From DASVTR01 sp036382855 (lineage in GTDB: Bacteria; Acidobacteriota; Blastocatellia; Pyrinomonadales; Pyrinomonadaceae): DNA of 64,000 nucleotides. Every line of letters starts with the position of its first letter. Positions within the stretch are counted from its first letter, which is position 1. The position numbers and the translations under genes are program-made. Under the pieces are notes generated by a model that was not told where the DNA came from, searched no databases, and saw only the letters and a program-made list of their open reading frames with translations. Below, in pieces: positions 53,237 through 62,071 of this stretch. The stretch covers positions 62,001 through 126,000 of the forward strand of contig DASVPO010000007.1 of the NCBI GenBank assembly GCA_036382855.1. The letters are read 5' to 3'.

Positions 53237-54349
53237 ATGGTATTCATCGAAGGAAAATCCGCTTTGCTGGCGCTGGAAGACGGGCGCTTGTTCCGTGGTC
53301 GCTCTTGGGGCGCAGAGGGCGAAGTCTGCGGCGAGATGGTCTTCAATACTTCTATGTCCGGCTATCAGGAAGTGCTGACCGACCCGTCCTACGCGGGGCA
53401 GATTGTATGCATGACGTATCCGCTGATTGGTAATTACGGCGTGACGCATGCTGATGAGGAATCCGCACGCCCCTGGGTCGAAGGCTTCGTGGTGCGCGAG
53501 GCGAGCCGCACGATTTCCAACTGGCGTGCCGAAGAATCGCTCGATGCTTACCTCAAACGCTGGAAGATTGTCGCCATTGACGGCATAGACACGCGCGCCC
53601 TCGTCCGCCACATACGCGAGCGCGGCGCGATGCGCGCCTGCCTCTCCACGTTTGACCTCGATGAAAAGAGTCTCGTTGAGAAAGCGCGTCTTTCGCCCGC
53701 GATGGAGAACAGAGAGCTTGCGAGCATCGTTACCTGTCAAAGCGCGTACGAGATAGCAGCCGAGGGCGAAGAGCGTTTCCACGTCGTCTGCTACGACTTC
53801 GGCGTCAAGCAGAACAGCCTGCGCTCGCTCGCGCGCCTGCATTGCCGCGTAACGGTTGTGCCCGCCGGTACACCCGCTGCGGAAGTTCTGGCGCTCAAGC
53901 CCGACGGCATCTTTCTCTCCAACGGCCCCGGCGACCCTGCTTCTATGACAAAGGTCGTCGAAGAAATCAGCGGCGTGTTGGAAAGCGGCGTCCCTGTTTT
54001 CGGCATCTGCTTTGGTCATCAACTCCTTGGCCGCGCCTTCGGAGCTAAAACTTACAAACTACGCTTCGGCCATCGCGGCGGCAATCAGCCCGTCAAAGAC
54101 TTGCAGACAAACTCTGTCGAGATCACGTCGCACAACCACGGCTTCGCCGTTCAGGCTGAAAGCCTCCCGGCCGAAGTCGAAGTCACGCACATCAATCTCA
54201 ACGACAACTGTGTGGAAGGCATGCGTCATCGTCGTCTTCCAATCTTCTCCGTCCAGTATCACCCGGAGGCAGCGCCCGGCCCGCACGACGCCGAGCATCA
54301 TTTCAAAAGTTTTCTCGAACTAATGGAGCGCGAGCAGTCGCACGCATGA
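53237..54349 (+). CDS. carA: Carbamoyl-phosphate synthase small subunit
   Basis: Glutamine amidotransferase subunit that feeds ammonia to CarB for arginine and pyrimidine synthesis. 370 residues: the N-terminal CPSase_sm domain (GEVCGEMVFNTSMSGYQEVLTDPSYAGQI), LSNGPGDP, the nucleophile C258 in FGICFGHQ, and His342/Glu344 in YHPEA. The large subunit carB is not in this window. The heptamer element ends only nine bases before the ATG, so no ordinary ribosome-binding site is visible. Confidence 0.97.
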   Translation: MVFIEGKSALLALEDGRLFRGRSWGAEGEVCGEMVFNTSMSGYQEVLTDPSYAGQIVCMTYPLIGNYGVTHADEESARPWVEGFVVREASRTISNWRAEESLDAYLKRWKIVAIDGIDTRALVRHIRERGAMRACLSTFDLDEKSLVEKARLSPAMENRELASIVTCQSAYEIAAEGEERFHVVCYDFGVKQNSLRSLARLHCRVTVVPAGTPAAEVLALKPDGIFLSNGPGDPASMTKVVEEISGVLESGVPVFGICFGHQLLGRAFGAKTYKLRFGHRGGNQPVKDLQTNSVEITSHNHGFAVQAESLPAEVEVTHINLNDNCVEGMRHRRLPIFSVQYHPEAAPGPHDAEHHFKSFLELMEREQSHA

Positions 54350-54500
54350 AGTTTGAGCGCTCTTGATTTCTGCTCTCGCTTGCTGCGCCGCGCGTGAAAG
54401 GCCGCATCCTTTCGTCCTTCTTACTTGTCACCCGTCCCTCCGTTCACCTATACTGCCCCTGCTTTCATTTCGCTAGTTGATTGGAGTTTGCAGGAAGACC

Positions 54501-54980
54501 TTGCAGCCGGAAGTGCATCAGGGACGCCTCAACGCGGAGGGCTTTCGCTTCGCGCTTATCGCGAGTCGCTGGAACGATTTTCTGACAGCGCGGCTCGTCG
54601 AAGGCGCTCTCGATGCGTTGGAGCGCTTGGGCGCACAGGAACAGGCGGTGGAGTTGTATAAAGTTCCCGGCTCGTTTGAGATTCCGCTGTTGGCGCGCAA
54701 GGTCGCAGGCTCAGGAAAGTTTGATGCGGTCATTTGTTTGGGGACGATTATTCGCGGGCAGACGCCGCATTTCGAGTATATCGCGGCGGAAGTGACGAAG
54801 GGCATCGCGCAGGCCGGGATGGAGACAGGGCTGCCTGTCGTTTACGGCATCGTCACGGCCGACACGCTCGAACAGGCCATTGACCGCGCCGGAGTGAAGG
54901 CTGGAAACAAGGGTTTTGAGGCCGCTATGTCGGCCGTCGAGTTGGTTAATCTTTATAAAGCAGTGATGAGTGATGAGTAA
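54501..54980 (+). CDS. ribH: 6,7-dimethyl-8-ribityllumazine synthase
   Basis: Penultimate step of riboflavin synthesis, forming a large cytoplasmic capsid-like complex. 159 residues with FALIASRWNDFLTARLVEGA, YKVPGSFEIPLLARKVA, ICLGTIIRGQTPHFEYIA (active-site His) and VYGIVTADTLEQAIDRAG. I start at TTG 54501 because about ten residues before the first strand is normal for RibH; a TTG at 54477 is also open. The stop and last residues (AVMSDE) come from the following heptamer element. nusB follows, a common ribH-nusB pair. Confidence 0.93.
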   Translation: MQPEVHQGRLNAEGFRFALIASRWNDFLTARLVEGALDALERLGAQEQAVELYKVPGSFEIPLLARKVAGSGKFDAVICLGTIIRGQTPHFEYIAAEVTKGIAQAGMETGLPVVYGIVTADTLEQAIDRAGVKAGNKGFEAAMSAVELVNLYKAVMSDE

Positions 54981-55040
54981 TGAGTGATGAGTGAAAAGCA
55001 GTTGATTTCCACTCATCACTCATCACTCATCACTCATTAC
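54961..55040. repeat. Palindromic heptamer element, GTGATGA family (A9)
   Basis: The left arm is GTGATGA, GTGATGA, GTAATGA, GTGATGA (54963-54990). The right arm is three CTCATCA and one CTCATTA (55012-55039). Four strict units per arm. It contains the ribH stop codon (54978-54980). Confidence 0.87.
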
Positions 55041-55056
55041 TTTTCATTGAAGTATT

Positions 55057-55566
55057 ATGGGTTCAAGGCGTAAGGCGCGGGAGTGCGCCTTGCAAATGCT
55101 CTTTGCGGCTGATGTCTCTGCGACGCGCGTGGACGAACTCGTGCGGACGTACTGGACTGAACTGGGCGACACGGATGTCGAGCCGCCCGCCCGTGATTTC
55201 GCGACGCGACTGGCCGCAGGCACGCTCGCGCACTTGCAGGAACTCGACGAGCGTATCCGCTCGCGCGCAGAACACTGGCGTATCTCGCGGATGGCAATCG
55301 TTGACCGCAACATCCTGCGTCTCGCCGTCTACGAGTTCATACACGAGCCGACCCCACGCACCGTCGCCATCAACGAAGCCCTCGAAATCGCGCGCCGCTT
55401 CTCAACCTACGAGGCCACGCAGTTCATCAACGGCATCCTCGACGCCATCAAGCGCGATCTGGACGAACAACACCCGCAGCAGCACACCACCAACGAAGAC
55501 GCAGAAGAGCACCCGAGCGACGACGAGCCGCACACGGACGACGAACAGAAAGAAGCCTCCGCCTAG
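55057..55566 (+). CDS. nusB: Transcription antitermination protein NusB
   Basis: Binds boxA RNA with S10 in rRNA antitermination. The 169-residue protein has GSRRKARECALQMLFAAD, IDRNILRLAVYEF-like VDRNILRLAVYEFIHEP, INEALEIARRFSTYEATQFINGILDAI: the full NusB pattern. The last 25 residues form an acidic His/Asp/Glu-rich extension not found in short NusB proteins. It follows ribH, as in many bacteria, separated here by a heptamer element. Confidence 0.95.
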   Translation: MGSRRKARECALQMLFAADVSATRVDELVRTYWTELGDTDVEPPARDFATRLAAGTLAHLQELDERIRSRAEHWRISRMAIVDRNILRLAVYEFIHEPTPRTVAINEALEIARRFSTYEATQFINGILDAIKRDLDEQHPQQHTTNEDAEEHPSDDEPHTDDEQKEASA

Positions 55567-55688
55567 CAGCAAGCACGTGACCGTTAGGCATCAAGCACTA
55601 ACAGCAGACCTTGCAGCTTTGTGCCGCGTGCCGCCCAAGCCTGTTGCCTGCTATTTACGATTTACGCTCAACCATTTACCATTCGCAC

Positions 55689-57746
55689 ATGGACAACTTG
55701 CTGCGCGAGTTTCTGGCCGACGCCGAGGATTTAATCGAAGCGCTTTTCAGAGACATAGAGGCTTTGCGCGAAACGGGCGCGACCCCGCGCGCGCGCCGCG
55801 AATTGACCGGGCGCATCTTTCGCCACGTGCACACGCTCAAGGGAACGGCCGCCTCTGCCGGGTTAACCGTCGTCAGCCAGACCGCACACGAGTTTGAGAC
55901 GCTGCTCGAACGCGTTCGCGCAGGCCGCCTGCCGCTTGACTACGCTGTGCTTGATGCCTTTGACGATGCGGCCCACGCACTTTCGCAAACTTTGAACGCA
56001 GCCGCACGCGGCGACGCGCCAACTCTTCCTCTGCAACTACTCCAAAGCTTGCGCTCGCTCACACAAAGCAGCGACGGCGACGCCGACGAACGCCAGCATC
56101 CCTCTCATCCTGCCGCAACAATAGCGCTGCTCCCGGAAGAAATCGCGCGCACGCTTGGCGCAGACGAAACACAGCGCGTGTATGAAACCGTAAACGAAGG
56201 GCAGCGCTTGTTCATTATTCATCTCACGCTTGATTTGGAGAGCTTCGACCAGAGTTTTCGTGAGTTGAGCGCTCAGTTGGGCCAGCGAGGCGAACTCGTC
56301 TCGACGCTTCCGGGCTTGGAAGAAGCCGCGCCCGGCGCTCTCAGCCTGCGGCTGCTTTATGCCTCCGATGCCGGAAGGGAAGAGTTGAACGCGCTCGCCA
56401 ACGCATTTGGCTCTGCCTCCGTCGAAGAACTTGAGGCTGCAACAGAGAGCCGTAACGAAAAAGCTGACGAAGAAGCTGACGGAGCTGTCCGTAGCGACAC
56501 TCAAGCCGCAGCGATTGCTTCTCTGCCGACGCAGGTACGCGTCGAGTTGGGCCAACTTGACGAGCTTATCTCAAACACACACGAACTGATGGCGGAAACC
56601 ATCGCCGCCTTCGCGCTCACGCTCGAACACCTCAATGTCGAGGACGAGCGCCGCAATCATGCGGAAGCGCGCATCGCGAATATCCACGAGCGTTTCATCA
56701 GGCTGGAAGAACAGTTGATAGGCTTGCGCAGGGTGTCTTTGGCCCGCACGCTTGAACGTGCCGCGCGTGCGGGCGCGCAGGTCGCGCGTGCTACGGGAAA
56801 GGATGTCGCTTTCGAGATACACGGCGGTGACGTGAGGCTCGATAAGTCCTTAGTTGAGGCAATCTCCGACCCGCTCCTGCATCTGGTGCGTAATGCAGTT
56901 GACCACGGCATAGAGCCTCCCGGAGAGCGCGACCGTGCGGGCAAACGACGACAAGGGTTGGTGCGCCTTGAAGCGACGGCTGAGAACGACCGCGTTATCC
57001 TGAAGATAACGGACGACGGTCGCGGGATTGAGATTGAACGCGTCGCACGCGCCGCTGTCAGGCAGGGAATTATCGAAGATGGGCAGAGCATGAGCCGGCA
57101 TCAGGCTTTGCGGTTGATTTTTCGTCCGGGCTTTTCCACTGCGGCTGCTGTCTCGGAGATGTCCGGGCGCGGGGTGGGGCTTGATGTCGTCGAGAGAGCG
57201 ATAGAGCAGGTGGGCGGCGAGATGCGCGTCTGGAGCGAGGCCAACCGGGGCACGACGTTTGAGATGATAGTTCCTGTGGCGTTGATGCTGATGCCTGCGC
57301 GTGTTGTCTCTTCGGGTGGCTTCAGTTATTGCGTTGACGCTCGCCACATCAGCGACGCGTTTGAGGTCGGGACGGAAGATGTCAGGCGGGAGACGGACGG
57401 CAGCGAAGTGTTTGAGCGAGACCGCTTGAGTCTGCGACTCGTGCGTTTGCGCAAACTGCTGGGCCAACCTGAAGTGGAAACGGGCGCGGAGAGTTGCGCG
57501 GTCGTTGTCGTGTCTACGGCGATGAAAAAAGATGGGAAGGATGCTGGCGAGGGAGCGAGCGATGCGCGTGTGGCCGTCTTGGTTGATGGGTTTAGAGAAG
57601 GATGCGCGGAAGTTCTGGTGCGGCGTCTGGGGGCGCACGGGCTGCGGTGGGAGGGCGTCAGCGGGGCGGCCGAATTGAGCGACGGCGAGCTTGCGTTGGT
57701 GCTAGATTTGTCGCGACTCCTTGAATCAAAGAACGCCGGAGGTTAA
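55689..57746 (+). CDS. cheA: Chemotaxis-type histidine kinase CheA
   Basis: 685 residues from the ATG at 55689. P1 Hpt domain with H48 in FRHVHTLKGTAASAG; a P2-like region (about 170-250; FIIHLTLDLESFDQSFRELS); P3 dimerisation helices (about 280-355); P4 ATPase with LVRNAVDHGIEPP (N box, N402), TDDGRGI and MSGRGVGLDVV; and a C-terminal P5 CheW-like domain. It is complete, but no cheW, cheY, cheB, cheR or receptor gene lies next to it, so it may be an orphan or serve a non-motility pathway. Transcribed after nusB, 122 bases downstream. Confidence 0.92.
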   Translation: MDNLLREFLADAEDLIEALFRDIEALRETGATPRARRELTGRIFRHVHTLKGTAASAGLTVVSQTAHEFETLLERVRAGRLPLDYAVLDAFDDAAHALSQTLNAAARGDAPTLPLQLLQSLRSLTQSSDGDADERQHPSHPAATIALLPEEIARTLGADETQRVYETVNEGQRLFIIHLTLDLESFDQSFRELSAQLGQRGELVSTLPGLEEAAPGALSLRLLYASDAGREELNALANAFGSASVEELEAATESRNEKADEEADGAVRSDTQAAAIASLPTQVRVELGQLDELISNTHELMAETIAAFALTLEHLNVEDERRNHAEARIANIHERFIRLEEQLIGLRRVSLARTLERAARAGAQVARATGKDVAFEIHGGDVRLDKSLVEAISDPLLHLVRNAVDHGIEPPGERDRAGKRRQGLVRLEATAENDRVILKITDDGRGIEIERVARAAVRQGIIEDGQSMSRHQALRLIFRPGFSTAAAVSEMSGRGVGLDVVERAIEQVGGEMRVWSEANRGTTFEMIVPVALMLMPARVVSSGGFSYCVDARHISDAFEVGTEDVRRETDGSEVFERDRLSLRLVRLRKLLGQPEVETGAESCAVVVVSTAMKKDGKDAGEGASDARVAVLVDGFREGCAEVLVRRLGAHGLRWEGVSGAAELSDGELALVLDLSRLLESKNAGG

Positions 57747-57876
57747 CGCTCGGGCCGCATGGCGCGTCTAAGAGCAAAACGGGATGCGCAGGCGCGTCAC
57801 TTTCTGCGGCCGGCGTGCATCAAAAGACGTGTGTGCGCCGCCAAGTCAGAGGCGTTAAGCTGTGAGAAGACAAACG

Positions 57877-58536
57877 ATGAGAGGCAAGCTGAGAAGAGAT
57901 TTGAGGAGAGCTTTGGCGGGCTTGCTCGTCCTGTTTTTAATGGCCGCAGCGACGGTTGCACAGCAGCAGCAGCCCGCGGCGCGTGCTTATCCGAAGGAGA
58001 TTCGCGGCTACAAGATTGAGCGCGCGAAGGTGGAAATCAAGCGCGAGCAGGATGACAAAGAAGCTAAGAAGGCGGACGGCGCAGCGGAAGAATCGGACGC
58101 TTTGATTCAATTCGGGGAGCCGCGCGTGGCGCGCGTCACGCCGCTTGGGCTAACGCTCGAAGTGCCGATAACGGTTGCGGCCGTCAAGCAGGGAGGGCGC
58201 GTTGATTTTTTAGTCTTCGAAGAGATGGTCGTCAACGGTACGCCCGTTACGATTGACGATTATCAACACTCCTTCGAGCTGCCGAATAAAAAAGCGGTCA
58301 GGCTGCCGCAGCCTGTGCGCATCTTCATCAGCACACCGCGCGTTCTGTTGGGCGCGCTGGACGAGTGGGGCAACTCGAAAGAGACGTGGCCGGTGACGGG
58401 CCGCGTTTACGTCTTCGGACGCTTCAAAAAGTTTCTCTTCAACTTCAAACGCGCAGTGCCCATCGAACTCAATCTTTCACTCGCAAACCCGCTCCGCGTC
58501 GAAAAACAACGCATCGAGTCTGTGACTGAACAATAA
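57877..58536 (+). CDS. Secreted protein of unknown function
   Basis: 219 residues from the ATG at 57877 with a signal peptide (ALAGLLVLFLMAAATVAQQ). The mature protein is beta-rich: IRGYKIERAKVEIKRE, GLTLEVPITVAAVKQGGRVDFLVFEEM, RLPQPVRIFISTPRVLLGAL, VYVFGRFKKFLFNFKRAVPIELNLSL. No family is recognised; the fold could be an immunoglobulin-like periplasmic domain. An upstream GTG at 57862 is possible. A strong hairpin follows. Confidence 0.7.
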   Translation: MRGKLRRDLRRALAGLLVLFLMAAATVAQQQQPAARAYPKEIRGYKIERAKVEIKREQDDKEAKKADGAAEESDALIQFGEPRVARVTPLGLTLEVPITVAAVKQGGRVDFLVFEEMVVNGTPVTIDDYQHSFELPNKKAVRLPQPVRIFISTPRVLLGALDEWGNSKETWPVTGRVYVFGRFKKFLFNFKRAVPIELNLSLANPLRVEKQRIESVTEQ

Positions 58537-58551
58537 CTGAGACTAAAATCT

Positions 58552-58598
58552 GGCGCGGGCTCTGTTTCATCGTTTGCAAACGAAACAGAGCCCGCGCC
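58552..58598. terminator. Bidirectional hairpin terminator between convergent genes
   Basis: GGCGCGGGCTCTGTTTC (58552-58568) pairs perfectly with GAAACAGAGCCCGCGCC (58582-58598). The loop CGTTTGCAAACG is itself palindromic. It lies between the secreted protein gene and the minus-strand glycosidase-like gene. Confidence 0.8.
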
Positions 58599-58633
58599 GG
58601 AAATCTGTTAAGTTCCAGCGCTCGCACAGGGCG

Positions 58634-59701
58634 TCAGATGCGTGCGGCATTGTTTAGCTTCGTCAAAGCGTCCAGATTGAAGTCGAGCACCTTGCCATTC
58701 TCGTCTACGCCGCCATTCGGGTAAGTCTGCTTGGTGGAATAGTGGAGTCCCTTGCTGAAGGCTGTTGTGGCCCACGTTTCCATCTGGGTTCTTCTCAACT
58801 CCTCCGGCGCTCCGTCGTCGTTGATGATTAAGGGAGTGGGCCTCTCCTTGTAGGCGTCTGCTCGCAGCTTGGCATAGGCAATGCCGTCTTCGATATCGTC
58901 GGGGCTGTACCACTGGCCGTGATGAAAATCGAAGTAGCCGGGCGAGAAACGCTTCAGCCCGCAACCCTTGAAGACCGGCACTTCGTTATTCTTCGCCACC
59001 AGCGGCGGGTCTTGATAAGCTCCAGTGCTTGTGCCGATGCTGTTGGTCTGGCCGAGTATGTTGAGAATCTGCCTGCCCATGATATTCATCCACTCTGAGA
59101 GCAGGCAGTTGTCATTGACCGTGCAGCCGTTGCCATCCATGCGTAGCTCGTTACCAATCTCGTAGAGCACATTGGTGTAGTTCTTGAGCCGGTTGACGAT
59201 GGTGATGACCAAATCTTTTTGCAGGGCCAGTTGGGCCGGATTCGCCGGGCGTGGATTGAAAAACTTTTTCAAGCGGGTGCACAGGGCGTCCTGCACGTTG
59301 GGCATTAATTCCGGCGGTAGATTTTCCGGCACTTCGGGATTTCCACCGGGCGCGCCGTTGGGCATGGAAATGGCTTGCTGGTGAAAGATGCACACCTGCA
59401 CCCAGAAACGAGATTGATTTGCGCGCTCAACGAGCGTCACCAGATTATCCAGAAACGCAGGGTTAATCTGCCGCGACGTATTGTAAAGCGGAATAGCGCG
59501 GTCAGCGGGGAGGCTCTCGTTTTTGGCCCACCTGAAGCAGATGACTTTCACGAAGTTGATTTTGCGAAAGCCGTTGTTGTAGAGCGTGGCGAAGAAATCC
59601 GGGTCGGCCATGTTGCTTCGCTTCCTGCCGAGAAATTTGTCGAAGCATAAGTTGTAAGCTCCGTAGCCGGCTAAACGATAGGGGAGAGGCACTAATGCCA
59701 T
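58634..59701 (-). CDS. Glycoside hydrolase-like TIM-barrel protein
   Basis: 355 residues. The start is ATG 59701 with AAGGAG eight bases upstream; the open frame further upstream lacks support. Segments LATLYNNGFRKINFVKVICF-like FFATLYNNGFRKINFV, RFWVQVCIF, VNRLKNYTNVLYEIGNELRMD and SPGYFDFHHGQWYSPDDIEDG follow the strands of a clan-A (beta/alpha)8 glycosidase; YEIGNEL holds the Asn-Glu of the acid/base position. No signal peptide. The family is not recognised further, so the substrate is open. Confidence 0.7.
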   Translation of the reverse strand: MALVPLPYRLAGYGAYNLCFDKFLGRKRSNMADPDFFATLYNNGFRKINFVKVICFRWAKNESLPADRAIPLYNTSRQINPAFLDNLVTLVERANQSRFWVQVCIFHQQAISMPNGAPGGNPEVPENLPPELMPNVQDALCTRLKKFFNPRPANPAQLALQKDLVITIVNRLKNYTNVLYEIGNELRMDGNGCTVNDNCLLSEWMNIMGRQILNILGQTNSIGTSTGAYQDPPLVAKNNEVPVFKGCGLKRFSPGYFDFHHGQWYSPDDIEDGIAYAKLRADAYKERPTPLIINDDGAPEELRRTQMETWATTAFSKGLHYSTKQTYPNGGVDENGKVLDFNLDALTKLNNAARI

Positions 59702-60079
59702 GGTTGGTTTCTCCTTAGAAAACGGTCGTGAGTTGATAAGACCACTGCGAAGTGTTTGAAAGAAGTTCGCTAAAGTCAGCAATTAAAACTGCGCTGCCGG
59801 GAAAGCCTTATTTCAAATAACAAACCGTGACGAGAAAATATCCTGAGCTTAAACAAGAGCGTCAATGCTTTCGACCGTCACACTCAAGAACCACACACAG
59901 CAACGACCATGCAGCTTTGAAGCCAGGCAAGCCGCATCCCATTTCAGGCTCAAAAAATCCACGCTGACTGACGTGCGTGCGAAAGCAACTGTCTACTGCA
60001 AGCGACAGGCGCGCAGCATTGCTGTCAACAAATGTGGACAGCAGCGCTGCTTGAAGCTGTTAAATTAATTTTTTTTCAG
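59702..60079. other. 378-base intergenic region
   Basis: Lies between the glycosidase-like and amidase genes, both on the minus strand. Apart from the ribosome-binding site of the former and the hairpin at 60013-60050, I see no gene, promoter pair or repeat. The sequence is lower in GC than the flanks. Confidence 0.45.
60013..60050. terminator. Hairpin downstream of the amidase gene
   Basis: GCAGCATTGCTGTC (60013-60026) pairs with GACAGCAGCGCTGC (60037-60050) with two mismatches. It follows the amidase stop on the minus strand by about 30 bases. On the plus strand a run of eight T follows 18 bases further on. Confidence 0.5.
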
Positions 60080-61492
60080 CTAGGTGAGGTTTGGTCGCCG
60101 CTTGTGCCAGTCGGTTGTTCGTTGGTAGCGCGTGGCGATGGAGATGATGACGGGTTCGCTCCATGCCGGGCCTATGAGTTGGATGCCGGTCGGCAGGTTG
60201 TTGTCGCCAAAGCCGTTTGGGATGGAGATGGCCGGGACGCCGACCAGATTGCTTGCGCCGATGGGCGAAGAGGCGTTGATGTCGGGATATGCCTGATCGA
60301 AAGTCTTGTTGACGGGATAGGAGACGGTCGCGCGCGAGGGCGCAACGAGCAGTGCATACCTGGAGAACATCTCGCTCCACGCACGACGCATAGGCACGCG
60401 CAGGCGCATCGCGTGCAGATAGTCAACGGCCGTCACGAGCGATGCAGCGTAGCCGCCGACGCGGCCCGTCGGCGAGGCCAACTCTTTGACACGACCCGAT
60501 TCGATTAACTCACGGAAAGCGCTCGCGCCCTCCGCATCAACAATCGTCCCGACCGCCGCGCTATACGGAAAATCAGGCAGCTTGACATCCATCTCCACGT
60601 CAACGAACTTGCGCAGCACGTCGAGCGCACGCAGGAAATTCTCGCGCACGGCCGGTTGCGCCTTCTCGTAAGAATCCTTCATCACGGCGATGCGCGGGCG
60701 CTTCCTGATTCCTGTGCGGAAAGATTGCTGCACACTAAGAAGGCTGCCGTCCTTCGAGGTCGGGTCAAGCGGGTCGCTGCCTCCGATAGCTTTTAGCACG
60801 AAGTCGCAATCCTCAGCCGTGCGACACATTGGCCCAAGCTTATCGAGCGTCCATGAGAGCGCCATTGCGCCGTGGCGCGAGACGCGCCCGTAAGTGGGCC
60901 GCAGGCCCGACACACCGCAGAAGGCTGCTGGCGTGATAATCGAGCCGGAAGTCTCCGAGCCGATACTGAAGGCGACGAGTCCTGCCGCGACAGCCGCTCC
61001 CGGCCCTGATGATGAGCCGCCGCTCCAGAAGTCAGTGTTCCAGGGCGTGCGACATGCGCCCGTCAGCGATGCGCTCGCTTCGTTGTAACCCATGCCGCCC
61101 GCCAACTCGACCATCGCCAGCTTCGCGACGAGAATCGCACCGGCCTCGCGCAGCTTGCGTATGACCGTCGCATCGTAATCAAACTGCTGTTCTTTGTACG
61201 GAGCAGCGCCCCAGGTCGTTCGTGCACCGCGCGTCGCCAGAAGGTCTTTCGCGCCGTACGGAATTCCATGGAGCGGCCCGCGATAACGACCCGCGCGAAT
61301 CTCTCGCTCCGCCACACGCGCTTCCCTCAGCGCGGATTCGCGCATCAAACTCGCCACCGCGCCGAGACGTGGGCCAAACTTTTCCAGCCGCGCCAGATAA
61401 CCTTCCGTCAACTCTACGGGCGAGATGCGCCGCGCCTTCAACTGCGCTGCTAATTCCGTGATGGAAGAAAAGAAAGTGTCTTCAGTTAACAT
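60080..61492 (-). CDS. Amidase-signature-family amidase
   Basis: 470 residues with the Ser-cisSer-Lys triad: K82 in IPYGAKDLLATRG, S160 in SGGSSSGPGAAVAAG and S184 in SETSGSIITP. The C-terminal SPIGASNLVGVPAISIPNG is also typical. It resembles GatA, but no gatB or gatC is near, and the C-terminus reads as a stand-alone amidase. Substrate unknown. It is on the same strand as, and downstream of, the Tat-signal gene and alpha/beta hydrolase gene, separated by an AAAAGG-family palindrome. Confidence 0.9.
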   Translation of the reverse strand: MLTEDTFFSSITELAAQLKARRISPVELTEGYLARLEKFGPRLGAVASLMRESALREARVAEREIRAGRYRGPLHGIPYGAKDLLATRGARTTWGAAPYKEQQFDYDATVIRKLREAGAILVAKLAMVELAGGMGYNEASASLTGACRTPWNTDFWSGGSSSGPGAAVAAGLVAFSIGSETSGSIITPAAFCGVSGLRPTYGRVSRHGAMALSWTLDKLGPMCRTAEDCDFVLKAIGGSDPLDPTSKDGSLLSVQQSFRTGIRKRPRIAVMKDSYEKAQPAVRENFLRALDVLRKFVDVEMDVKLPDFPYSAAVGTIVDAEGASAFRELIESGRVKELASPTGRVGGYAASLVTAVDYLHAMRLRVPMRRAWSEMFSRYALLVAPSRATVSYPVNKTFDQAYPDINASSPIGASNLVGVPAISIPNGFGDNNLPTGIQLIGPAWSEPVIISIATRYQRTTDWHKRRPNLT

Positions 61493-61495
61493 AAG

Positions 61496-61661
61496 AACAA
61501 GGTTAAAGGGTTAAAAGGTTAAGAGGGTAAAAGGGGAAATGTTGAAAGAGAAAAGCAGGGACGAGAAAAACTAAGTTCGTAATTTACTCAAGTAGAAAGG
61601 CTATGAATTTAACTCAAGCGATTTCCCTTTACCCTCTTCCCCATTTCCCCTTTTAACCCAT
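61496..61661. repeat. Palindromic simple-unit element, AAAAGG family (B5)
   Basis: The left arm is AAGGTTAAAGGGTTAAAAGG then TTAAGAGGGTAAAAGGGG. The right arm is TTTCCCTTTACCCTCTTCCC then CATTTCCCCTTTTAACCC. The arms are separated by about 80 bases. It is the longest copy of this family here. Confidence 0.8.
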
Positions 61662-61665
61662 CTTG

Positions 61666-62049
61666 TTATTGGTCTGCGCTGAAAACGAAATCGGGCTCGT
61701 CTGCGTTCTTCAGCTTGACGGCGCGCAGGCGGTCTGCGACGCGCGCGTTACCTTCCAGGTCTTTCTTAATCTGCTCAAACTGTTCGGGCGTTACCTGCTG
61801 GCCGAAACGCGCACGCGCAACTTCGGCGTAAGCTTCGGCAACGGGCGAAGCTTTGGCAGTCGCGGTCGAGGGCTGCGGGTTTGGCGGCGCGGGCGCTTGC
61901 TTTGTGGTCGTCGGCGTCTGCGCGTTTGAAACGCTTGCTGCTGCGAGCGGCGCGCAGACGAGCGTGGCCGCTACGGTTTTCGTAAACTCGCGGCGCGAGT
62001 CTCTGTTAGCGTTGTTGTCGAGCTTTCTTCTCATCTTGTTTAGTCTCAT
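61666..62049 (-). CDS. Tat-signal secreted protein of unknown function
   Basis: The 127-residue protein has a twin-arginine signal: SRREFTKTVAATLVCAPLAAASVSNAQ, cleavage after NAQ. A Thr/Pro/Ala-rich linker is followed by a small helical domain (VAEAYAEVARARFGQQVTPEQFEQIKKDLEG). The size and pairing with an amidase suggest a small accessory or regulatory protein; this is inference. The ATG at 62049 or the one at 62034 could be the start. Confidence 0.75.
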   Translation of the reverse strand: MRLNKMRRKLDNNANRDSRREFTKTVAATLVCAPLAAASVSNAQTPTTTKQAPAPPNPQPSTATAKASPVAEAYAEVARARFGQQVTPEQFEQIKKDLEGNARVADRLRAVKLKNADEPDFVFSADQ

Positions 62050-62071
62050 TGCCTGATACAGGCTTACTTGT

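Noticed and set aside
59865..60068. 67-residue plus-strand open frame in the amidase / glycosidase gap
   Set aside because: No Shine-Dalgarno site, no protein-like pattern, and it covers the hairpin at 60013-60050.
60080..61492. GatA subunit of the tRNA amidotransferase
   Set aside because: No gatB or gatC nearby, and the sequence context is a Tat-signal protein and a hydrolase; a general amidase is the safer call.
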